From an uncultured bacterium (GTDB lineage: Bacteria > Armatimonadota > Hebobacteria > CAIYQO01): a DNA stretch of 64,000 nt. The stretch lies in the NCBI GenBank assembly GCA_903928345.1, contig CAIYQO010000184.1, forward strand, positions 1 to 64,000, read 5' to 3'. The translations under genes and the position numbers were made by a program. Below the pieces are notes generated by a model. That model had not been told where the DNA came from and did not search any database. It saw only the letters and a list, made by a program, of their open reading frames with translations. Of this stretch, positions 53,591-62,264 are shown piece after piece; within the stretch, counting starts at the first letter, position 1; each line of letters opens with the position of its first letter.

Positions 53591-54037
53591 ATGCCATCAC
53601 TAAGGAAGGAAGAAGTCATACTGGTACACGGAACCAGTCCTCAAAGTTCTAGCTTTCTTCACACAGTCGGTCTACCAATATTGCCGCCGAAGGTTACGCT
53701 CCGTCGGTTTTCTCGTTGGTATCGCGACGAAATGCTGCTCGGTGCGCTGGCCATGGGCGCCGAAGGCGCGGTGGGATCGACGTACAACGTGATCGCGCCG
53801 GTCTATTTGGCATTAATCGAGGCGTTTCGCCGAGGCGATATGCACACCGCGCGGACTTTATAGGCGCAGGCGATTGCCGTGATCAACAGCCAGGTCGCCA
53901 CCGGCAACTTCTTTGCCGCACTCAAGGCGATGCTTCGCGCGTAGGGGGTGCCGATCACCCCCACCGTGCGGTTGCCGCTGGCGCCGGTAGCCGAGGAGAA
54001 ATTGACCGGCCTTGCCATGCTGGAACGGAGTATGTGA
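53591..54037 (+). pseudogene. DapA/NanA-type (N-acetylneuraminate lyase family) remnant with two in-frame TAG codons
   Basis: RDEMLLGALAMGAEGAVGSTYNVIAPVYLALIEAFRRGDMHTARTL*AQAIAVINSQVATGNFFAALKAMLRA*GVPITPTVRLPLAPVAEEKLTGLAMLERSM*. Confidence 0.7.
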
Positions 54038-54375
54038 CCGCATCCAGTGCTACATCAGTCTCCATCGCAGGTCATTCGACGGGACCTGCATGAAGTAGGA
54101 GGGGCATCAGATGGCGCCGACGTCACGTGCCATACGCAGGAATCGGCAGGACCACCGGCGAAGGTAAAGGCCATCCTGATGGCGCGAGTTCAGCCAGGCG
54201 TATCACCGTGAAGCGGCGACGCAACGGGAATTCATCCGTTTGCACGCCGATATCGGGTGCTCGGAGTGCCATCCGACAGTCCGTGAAGAGGCAAACCGCG
54301 CTTTGCTGCCGACTTGAGAGTAAGCTAGACGATGACACATCTGCGTGCCAGGTGAAAGCGTCCCGGGAGATTGCC

Positions 54376-57300
54376 ATGCTGAAAAATTCCGTCTGGACCC
54401 GCATCATGCTGTTGTGTGCAGCGCTCTTCATCGTGTCCCATGCCGGTGCGACCACCTATTTCGTGCGCGCCCAGGGCAACGACCTGGCGGATGGGCAAAC
54501 GGCGCACACCGCCTTCCATACAATTGTCCGTGCGGCCCGCGCGTTGAACCACGGTGACAGCATCGTCATCGGCCCGGGCACCTACCGTGGCACCGTCCTG
54601 ATCGCCGAGCGCTTCGGCAACGCCGACACGCCGCTGGCTATCAGCGGTGATGAGAGCGGCAAGCGTACCGGCGATGCGCCCGGCCCCGTAGTGTGGGAAG
54701 CGTTGACGCCCAGCGAGCCGGCGCTGCGGATGCACCGCGCGCAGGATGTCCGCATTTCCGGCCTGACGATACGCGGTGTCGGCGCGGGTGTAGCGCTCGA
54801 GCAGGTGCACCGCGCGCGCATTGAGCGCTGCTCCTTCGATCATCTCGCCAAGGGGATCAGCCTGTCCGAGTGTGAAGATGTGCGTGTAGAAAGCTGTGTC
54901 CTCACGCGGGAGATCATGGGCGTGCTGGTAAAAAATACCACGCGTACCCGTCTGGCGCACTTGACCATCGCCTCATGCAGTGCCTCGGGCATCCTGCTCT
55001 GCAACAGCGCCATCGGCGAGATTCGCAACTGCCTGCTGGTGGATTGCGCCACCGGCATGGTGGCTGATGTCGCCAGCGCGCCGTCCTGGAGCAGCGATTA
55101 TAATACCTTCAACGGCACCATGGGCAGTTGGGGCCTGGCCCCGCTCAGCCGCGTGGCGTATGAATGGTTTTCCACCACCGGGCAGGAGCGCCATAGCAAC
55201 TACGTGTTGCCGGCATTCATCAACCCGGCGCAGTATGATCTGCACATCGACCCCACCGTCACCTGGGGTGGTGGCTTGCCGGGCATGTTGATCGGCATGC
55301 CGCTCACCCCGGATGTGCCACTGGATCGTGATGGGAAACCCTTCACGGTGCGTAATGGCCGCGTGGGGACCGGTGCGTATGATTATCCCGAGCCCGTCCC
55401 CACACCCGGGTGGCAGAAGTTGAAAGTCACGCTCCCCAGCGAAGGTGTGCGGCAGAGCGCAGCGATTCTTGCGAAAGACGGTACCCTGCTACGCACACTT
55501 CTCACCGACGCCGCCGGCGTGCGCGAATTGTGGTGGGATGGGCGTGACGACACCGGCACCCCGGTTGCCGCGGGCGCCTACGAAGTGCACACTATTACCC
55601 ATGATCTGCGCATTGTGGATGACGGCACCCTCGGCGACAACGGCAACCCGCTGGGCACCTACAACTGCGACAATGCACAGCGCGTGGTCACCTTCCCGGA
55701 CGGCTCCTTTGTCATCTCCACCATCTATGACGAAGCGGGCGTGCCCATGCGCTATTATGCCGCCACCGGACAACCGATCAGCGGATCCGCTCTGGCGGGT
55801 CCGTCGCCGTGGGCCATTGCCGCCGAAGGCGTGGGCAAAAAACTGATCATCGGCGTTGGCCGCGAACTGCAGCGGATCGTGCCACCGGGCGAGCGCAGCA
55901 CTATGCCGAACGGCGCGGAGAGTTACCCCATCCTGGCCGATGGCGAGCAGTTGGCGAAAGCGATGGATGGCAAAAGCGACCTGCCCTTCGGTGGGGTGGC
56001 GGTAAGCGGCGGCAACGTGCTGGTCACCGTGCCGTTGGCCGGTGGCAGCGTGGTGCGCGTGATCGCGTTAGCCACCGGCGCCAAAGTGGCCGACTGGCCG
56101 GCCCCCAACGCCGGCGATATCGATGTCGACGCTGACGGCAACGCCTGGGTGCTCTGCGGCGCCGCAGTATGCTGCTTCACCCCGCAAGGGCAGGTCGCCA
56201 AACGCTTCACCCCCGGCTTCACTCCCGGCTACCTGGCGGTGGGAAAGGCGCAAGTCGCGCTCATTGACACGACCGGGAATAAGATCGTCTTTCTGCAAAT
56301 GGCCAACGGCGCCGTAGCGCGCACACTGGGTCACGATCAGCCCACCGGACAGTGGCTGCCCGTCACCGGCAACTTATTTCGCAACCTGCGCGATGCGGCC
56401 TTCATGCCGGACGGCCAGTTGCTGGTGTGCGAATACGGACGTATCCGCGCCATTGACCCGCAAACGGCGACGGTGACCATGACGTGCCTGAGTAACTTTC
56501 TGGATGCGTTGGTGCCGAACCCGCAGCACCCGGAATATGTCTACTGCTACGGCGCCAATATCTTCAAGCTCGATCATGCCACCGGGGCATGGGAACAGGT
56601 GCGGGAGGCACCGGGCCTGGTCGCGCCAAACCTTGCGCTGGCTCAATGCATGACCACCGGCATCATCGACGGACGCCTGTATCTCCTGGTCAACGCCACC
56701 GACAGCTATCAGCCGACCGCGGAGGAGAAGAAAGCGGGGTCGTATATCCCCCGACGGCAGGCGTTCCTTGACATTACCGATCCGCGCAATCCGCGCTACG
56801 CCGGCGCCTTCCGCAACACACATGGATTTTCCTACACGGACCTGCGCATCGACAAGGACGGCAGTCTGTGCTACCCCGTCGCCAACAAGATGAAGCTCGC
56901 GGTGCACCCCTACCTGGGACGCGACACCGACGGATATCTGCGCTACACGAGTTTGGGTGTCTATGGGAAGACCGATGTCCCCCTCAAATACCGCGGCGTG
57001 GCCGATAAGGATGTCAAGCCGCGGGAAATGTTCCATAAGGGCGGGCTGGCCATCGACCAGCGCACCAATGACGCCTACCTGCTGGCATGCACGCCGCTGC
57101 AGAACAAAATGGTGCCTGCGTGGGGCGCCAGCGGCACGGGGGTGGGCAAAATGAACGCCGACGGTAGACCGCTGTGGTTCACCATGAGTTCCGGCGGCAA
57201 CTATTCCGGGCTCGCCGTCGTGAACGACGGCAAAGAGGCGTGGGTGATGGCCGGCAAGGACACCAACGGCGGCGCCATTGACGTCTACTCCAGCGATGGG

Positions 57301-58308
57301 CTGCGCCTTTGTACCGGCAATTGCGCCTGGGGCGCCGACTGGATTAACGGCATGGTCGATATCCGCGAGGGATTGCAGGCCTACATCCGCCCGGACGGTA
57401 AGCCCGGCGCGCATGTGGAAGATGACAACATTGGGCGCTTTATTCGCTATCGCATCGACGGCGCCAACACGCTGAAACGGACGATCACCCCGCTAACATG
57501 GGCGGGGCCGGGTGCGCCGGCGGGCGTCAACCCCATTCCGCACGAAGTCGCCGGCAACGCCATGCGCAATCTGATGCCCGTGCCACGGGTGACCACGCTG
57601 CCGGTCGATGGTGATTGGGCGAAATGGGCGGCCGCGGGCATCACGCCGCAGATCGTCAGCCTGCCGATTGTCTCCTGGGGGCGCACCTTCCCCCCGAACC
57701 TGCTGCAAACCTTCGAAGCCGGCACCTCCATCGGCGCGATGGCGCACGATGACAAGAACCTGTATGTCTACTTCCTGACCACCGACAACACGCCGCACTT
57801 CCACGCGCGCAGCACCGGGGAGAATATGTTCGAATACGACAGCATCGAGCTGTGGATCGAGGAAGAACAGTTCGGCATCGGCTTTAACGGCCAGCGACAA
57901 CCGCGGCTCTTCAAGTACCGCTATCACAATAAAGCCGGGGCGGAATGGGCCGCGATGTATCCCATGCCCAACGAGGACATCTGGGGCACGACGCTGGCGA
58001 ACGTCGCCGACCACCCGCTGGGACAGTTGCTGAGCGCCGCGGTGGGCACGTCATTGGACGGCAAACCAGGCTACACGCTGATGGCGAAGATCCCCTTCGA
58101 AGAGATCAAGCTGGTAGGCGGCATCGCGGGGCGCAGGGGGGGCGAAGTGCTGCCAATGACCGGCAAACCAGGCGAAATCCTCCGCATCGGCATTGCCTTT
58201 GACGGCATGTCCGCCTGGGGCCGTTCGCAGGACTTCAAAGTCTACTGGCCATCCGGCCTCATGTTCAGCGACCCCACCACGAATGTGCCCGCAGTCCTGG
58301 GCGAGTAA
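54376..58308 (+). CDS. Very large secreted protein: right-handed beta-helix N-terminus, FlgD-Ig-like segment, CBM9-like C-terminus
   Basis: MLKNSVWTRIMLLCAALFIVSHAGATTYFVRAQGNDLADGQTAHTAFHTIVRAARAL...; VRELWWDGRDDTGTPVAAGAYEVHTITHD; VDGDWAKWAAAGITPQ..NMFEYDSIELWIEEEQ. Confidence 0.75.
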   Translation: MLKNSVWTRIMLLCAALFIVSHAGATTYFVRAQGNDLADGQTAHTAFHTIVRAARALNHGDSIVIGPGTYRGTVLIAERFGNADTPLAISGDESGKRTGDAPGPVVWEALTPSEPALRMHRAQDVRISGLTIRGVGAGVALEQVHRARIERCSFDHLAKGISLSECEDVRVESCVLTREIMGVLVKNTTRTRLAHLTIASCSASGILLCNSAIGEIRNCLLVDCATGMVADVASAPSWSSDYNTFNGTMGSWGLAPLSRVAYEWFSTTGQERHSNYVLPAFINPAQYDLHIDPTVTWGGGLPGMLIGMPLTPDVPLDRDGKPFTVRNGRVGTGAYDYPEPVPTPGWQKLKVTLPSEGVRQSAAILAKDGTLLRTLLTDAAGVRELWWDGRDDTGTPVAAGAYEVHTITHDLRIVDDGTLGDNGNPLGTYNCDNAQRVVTFPDGSFVISTIYDEAGVPMRYYAATGQPISGSALAGPSPWAIAAEGVGKKLIIGVGRELQRIVPPGERSTMPNGAESYPILADGEQLAKAMDGKSDLPFGGVAVSGGNVLVTVPLAGGSVVRVIALATGAKVADWPAPNAGDIDVDADGNAWVLCGAAVCCFTPQGQVAKRFTPGFTPGYLAVGKAQVALIDTTGNKIVFLQMANGAVARTLGHDQPTGQWLPVTGNLFRNLRDAAFMPDGQLLVCEYGRIRAIDPQTATVTMTCLSNFLDALVPNPQHPEYVYCYGANIFKLDHATGAWEQVREAPGLVAPNLALAQCMTTGIIDGRLYLLVNATDSYQPTAEEKKAGSYIPRRQAFLDITDPRNPRYAGAFRNTHGFSYTDLRIDKDGSLCYPVANKMKLAVHPYLGRDTDGYLRYTSLGVYGKTDVPLKYRGVADKDVKPREMFHKGGLAIDQRTNDAYLLACTPLQNKMVPAWGASGTGVGKMNADGRPLWFTMSSGGNYSGLAVVNDGKEAWVMAGKDTNGGAIDVYSSDGLRLCTGNCAWGADWINGMVDIREGLQAYIRPDGKPGAHVEDDNIGRFIRYRIDGANTLKRTITPLTWAGPGAPAGVNPIPHEVAGNAMRNLMPVPRVTTLPVDGDWAKWAAAGITPQIVSLPIVSWGRTFPPNLLQTFEAGTSIGAMAHDDKNLYVYFLTTDNTPHFHARSTGENMFEYDSIELWIEEEQFGIGFNGQRQPRLFKYRYHNKAGAEWAAMYPMPNEDIWGTTLANVADHPLGQLLSAAVGTSLDGKPGYTLMAKIPFEEIKLVGGIAGRRGGEVLPMTGKPGEILRIGIAFDGMSAWGRSQDFKVYWPSGLMFSDPTTNVPAVLGE

Positions 58309-58457
58309 TGTGCCGGCACATGCTGCCGCTTCTGGGTGGAGTTGGCCCAACGCAAATGCAACCGCGGGTCGGCAGAACCGGGCGTATATTCCACCCGAAT
58401 CGTTGAGAGCGATCTGGCAATCCCCAGTCAGTGCATAGGCGATTGAAAGAGGAAGGC

Positions 58458-61400
58458 ATGACGGAAGCTATCAGCCATTTTGATAGGCACCAGGTCATGA
58501 CCGCGGCGGCGATGGCGCCCCTGACACCCGGCATGCACCGGGTGCGTGAGGACCTGTACTGGTTTCATCCCGTGGACGGTGGGGAGGTGTACTTCCTGGT
58601 TACGCCCGAGGGATTGCTGATGATTGATGCCTCGTTCCTGCGGCATCGTGACGCCATCCTGGCCGGCTTGCGCGAGTACAACCTCGATCCGAGACGCATC
58701 ATCCTCGGCATTGCCACCCACATTCACGCTGATCATGCCGGTGGCCTGGGCTGGTGGGCGCAGGAATTCGGCTTCCCGGTGCTGGCGCACGAGGTGGCCG
58801 CCGTGGCCCTGGAATCCGCCGACCCCATCTCCACCTACGCCACGCTTCCCTATTTGCGAGAGACATTCGTGCCCTGCCCGGTCGCCCGCCGAGTACGGCA
58901 CGGGGAGTGCGTGGAGATCAACGGGGTACAGTTGGCTATCGAGGCAGCGCCGGGACACACGGACAGCGGCATTCACGTGCGCTGCGGAGAGTATTTCTTC
59001 GTAGGCGATACGCTGTTCGCCGACGGTGCGATCGGGTGGATTGACGTGCATTGGGGTTCCAACCCCGACGATTATCTGGAAACCCTCCAGCGCATGCGTC
59101 CACATCTCGGCACCCTCACCCTGGCAGGCCATGGCGCCCCTTACGTCCTGTCGGAGACACAGATCGCGCGTGGCACCAGCATCGTGTCGTTCTACGTGCC
59201 GCCGAGTCATGGCTTCGGGTGCCCACGTCCTCCCAGCGCGTATGCCAGACCGGAGTTCGCACCGAGTCCATCGGCGACAGCGATCCAGTGTGTACCGGAA
59301 GAACCAGTGACGCTGTGCCTGCGCGAGCACCTCGGTCGCGACTGGGAGGCGCACGCGGTGTCGTTTCCTCTGCCGCAAGGAACGACCCTGGGTCCGGACA
59401 CCCCGGTGCAGGTGCGTGACCTGACGTATGGCCACGTCCGAGCCGGTCAGATCGATGAAACCGGGCGCGTGCATTTCCTTACCGATCTGTGGGCCGACGA
59501 AGAACGGCGCTTCGCCGTGACGCCGGTCACGCAACCGTTGCAGACATCGCTGGTCGTCAGCGAGGAGCACGACGAATTCATCCTCAATAGCGGACGGATG
59601 GCCGTGGCGCTGTCGCGACTCAACGGGAGCACCACCGCGCCGCCCCCTGTGCGCTGGCTGACCGGACCGCAAGGCTTGCAGCGCGGCCAAAGCGCCTGGG
59701 CGCCCGGCGTGGCCGTGCAATCGGCGCACAGCCGGCTGATTGCCCGCGGTCCGGTGTTCGCAGAAGTTGAGATGCACTACGCCTTCGTGAATGGCAGTAC
59801 GTATGACATACGGGTGCGGGTCTTCACCGACGCGCCGTTGGCGCTAGTTCACGAGGAGAAGTCGACCGGTACCGCCGGCGCCTGGACCTTGTCGTTGTAT
59901 GAGGGCTTTACGCCCGATACCGTCCAGCTTGGTTTCGCCGACGGGCAGATCTGGCCGGTGACCTATACCGACGACGGGCATTTGTGCAGGCACATCTTCT
60001 TCAACCACATGTCACAGTACCAGGATTTCAAGGACATCTCATGCCTGTATCGCAGCGACGCCAATCGCGACGGCGACGCACTCGGCCTCTTCCCGATGGC
60101 CGGCGATACCTGGGAGAACTTCGCCGAGAACTGGATCACCCTCGACACTCTCGCCGAAGGTCCGGATGTGCGCTATACGTTCCGCCTGGAGCCGGGACGA
60201 CGGGCCTTCGCGCTCTTCGCGTTGCGCCAGAGCGAGACGCGGGTCCGGCGCCGTTCAGACTTCACCTACGGCAAGTTCGTGGTCGGCAATGCCGGCACCG
60301 GGGTCTATGCGCTGCGTGCCCGGTGGGACCTGTGCCGGCTGGATGCCATCAAGGAGATGACCCTTGTCTGGGACCACCCTGCCGGTGCGCGGACGTTCTT
60401 TACCGACCCCGCGCGGATGGCCGCGGCCCGCGCGCGGATGGCCGTTCACCCGGAGTTCTATCGCCAGCAGTTCGAGGCGGATGCCCTGTTCGCGGGCAAT
60501 CCCGCGTCCGTCACCGCGATGAAGCAGGTGTTTTTTTATCACCTGGAACTCATGCGGGACGATGCCATCGAGTTCGGCCCCAACGCCTGCAACGTGAACC
60601 CGGTGTTTTTCCGCCCGCTGGCGGAGTTCCCGTTCTACTACGAGGTGCTCATGATGCGCGGGGCCTTTACCCCCGCGGAGGAGGCTAAAGCTCGGGCCAT
60701 TATGGTGTTTCTCGCCGAGTTCACCGCCAGCGAGAATTACTATTTCGGCCGCAGCTCGTTGCTGCCCGACGACCATCCGGGTCAGATCATGTCGTTGTAC
60801 AAGGGGATGCGCTCGGAGAATTTTGGCACGGACCGGTTCGTGGCGTTCGGCCAGATCGGGGCCGCGTTCCCGGAACATCCAGCTTCAGCGCATTGGCGCG
60901 CCGTGAGCCGCGAATTGTTCGACTTACAATTGCAGCAGTTGGTGGGCGCGTGCGGCAACTGGTGCGAGGGCGTCACCTATGCCCGTTGGGCAATTCAACT
61001 GTTGACCCATTACGCCCTTGCCGTGCATGATTTGGGCGAAGACTGGCTTGCGGACCCACGTTTCAAAAATCTCTATCGCTTCCTGATCGGCACCTTGAGC
61101 CCGCGTAATCCCGTGCATGGCGGCAAGCGCACCGCGCCGGCCTATGGCAGTTACGGAGATACGGAATACGTGCGCGGTTTCAGCTCTCTGCTGGCGATGA
61201 TGGCCACGGCATGGCAGCACACCGACCCGCAGCTCTCCGCGGAGCTGATGTGGGCATATCACGAGATGGGGGATGGGCCCTTTCACGCCTTGCACGGCCC
61301 CGACCTGGTCGTCGAAGCGGACACCGTGGCGCTGTTCACGGATTTCACGCTGCCCGCCTCCCCGCCGGTGCTGACGAGCCGGGGCTTGCCCGACTTCGGC

Positions 61401-62198
61401 GGCATCTTCCGCCATCGCCTCGACGATGGTCGCGAAACCTGCCTGATCGCCCGCGCCTCGCGATTCTGGCCGCACGGTCACGTGGACGCCGGCAGCTTTT
61501 TCCTGTATTGGCGCGACATTCCACTGGTTACCGAGGCGGGGCGCGGCCTCAATGAAGCCGCCGCATTACTCGACACCAACGGCAAGGTCCACAACATCAT
61601 CCGTTTTGACGACTGCGACCCGTTCAAGTATGACTGGCCGTGTCGGCAAGGGCTGGCAGCGTTCGCTGCCGACGGTGACCTGGAATATTTCGTGCTGGAC
61701 TGCCGTGTGGAGAAGCTGCTGATTCCCGGGCGGCGCCCCCGCGGGCACGGCGACCTGGACACCCGGAAGGTGAACATCCGCTATTTCCGGCACTTTCTGT
61801 TCCTGAAGCCGGATATCTTCGTGGTGTATGACGTTTTCTCGCCATCCGAGTGCGCGTCCGAGTTCCGACTCCATTGCCTGGCCGACAGTGTGGCATTCAC
61901 CGGCTCCAGCGCCCTGTTCACCGGGCGTTACGGCGTGGACCTGGAGGTGGCCGTCCTGTCGCCGGCGGCGCCCGCCTTCTCGACGACCCGCGTGCTGGAC
62001 ACCTGCTCGGTCGAGTTCCATCAGGCGCCGGGCGCACCTATCCTGACAGTGTTGACGCCATTCGAACACGGTGAGCGACCGGATATCACCTGCACCTTCC
62101 GCGACGGCCTGCTGACAGTTCGTCGTGACGGGGTTTCTCGGCAGGTGCGCTTTCTGCCGACATCGATACCTGAAATCGCGGGGTTTTCACTGGGGTGA
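58458..62198 (+). CDS. Fusion: metallo-beta-lactamase-fold hydrolase + heparinase II/III-like polysaccharide lyase
   Basis: MBL ligands THIHADHAGG, PGHTDSGIHV, FVGDTLF, LAGHGAPY; C-terminal heparinase II/III-like HGHVDAGSFFLYWRDIPLVTEAGRG and FRHFLFLKPDIFVVYD. Confidence 0.8.
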   Translation: MTEAISHFDRHQVMTAAAMAPLTPGMHRVREDLYWFHPVDGGEVYFLVTPEGLLMIDASFLRHRDAILAGLREYNLDPRRIILGIATHIHADHAGGLGWWAQEFGFPVLAHEVAAVALESADPISTYATLPYLRETFVPCPVARRVRHGECVEINGVQLAIEAAPGHTDSGIHVRCGEYFFVGDTLFADGAIGWIDVHWGSNPDDYLETLQRMRPHLGTLTLAGHGAPYVLSETQIARGTSIVSFYVPPSHGFGCPRPPSAYARPEFAPSPSATAIQCVPEEPVTLCLREHLGRDWEAHAVSFPLPQGTTLGPDTPVQVRDLTYGHVRAGQIDETGRVHFLTDLWADEERRFAVTPVTQPLQTSLVVSEEHDEFILNSGRMAVALSRLNGSTTAPPPVRWLTGPQGLQRGQSAWAPGVAVQSAHSRLIARGPVFAEVEMHYAFVNGSTYDIRVRVFTDAPLALVHEEKSTGTAGAWTLSLYEGFTPDTVQLGFADGQIWPVTYTDDGHLCRHIFFNHMSQYQDFKDISCLYRSDANRDGDALGLFPMAGDTWENFAENWITLDTLAEGPDVRYTFRLEPGRRAFALFALRQSETRVRRRSDFTYGKFVVGNAGTGVYALRARWDLCRLDAIKEMTLVWDHPAGARTFFTDPARMAAARARMAVHPEFYRQQFEADALFAGNPASVTAMKQVFFYHLELMRDDAIEFGPNACNVNPVFFRPLAEFPFYYEVLMMRGAFTPAEEAKARAIMVFLAEFTASENYYFGRSSLLPDDHPGQIMSLYKGMRSENFGTDRFVAFGQIGAAFPEHPASAHWRAVSRELFDLQLQQLVGACGNWCEGVTYARWAIQLLTHYALAVHDLGEDWLADPRFKNLYRFLIGTLSPRNPVHGGKRTAPAYGSYGDTEYVRGFSSLLAMMATAWQHTDPQLSAELMWAYHEMGDGPFHALHGPDLVVEADTVALFTDFTLPASPPVLTSRGLPDFGGIFRHRLDDGRETCLIARASRFWPHGHVDAGSFFLYWRDIPLVTEAGRGLNEAAALLDTNGKVHNIIRFDDCDPFKYDWPCRQGLAAFAADGDLEYFVLDCRVEKLLIPGRRPRGHGDLDTRKVNIRYFRHFLFLKPDIFVVYDVFSPSECASEFRLHCLADSVAFTGSSALFTGRYGVDLEVAVLSPAAPAFSTTRVLDTCSVEFHQAPGAPILTVLTPFEHGERPDITCTFRDGLLTVRRDGVSRQVRFLPTSIPEIAGFSLG

Positions 62199-62264
62199 AA
62201 GGTTGCCGGCCTGAACACGATCGCCGATTGCCGGACGGGTGGCCTGAAGGTTGTGGGAGGTTGT

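Noticed and set aside
53591-54037. Stop-codon recoding (TAG as Gln)
   Set aside because: TAG terminates well-defined genes in the same window (cysK at 22499, PuuD-like at 23347), so pseudogenisation is simpler.
56374-57414. 346-aa minus-strand ORF
   Set aside because: Antisense to the beta-helix giant protein; low-information composition.
58428-59777. 449-aa minus-strand ORF
   Set aside because: Antisense to the MBL-heparinase fusion, which has clear catalytic motifs.
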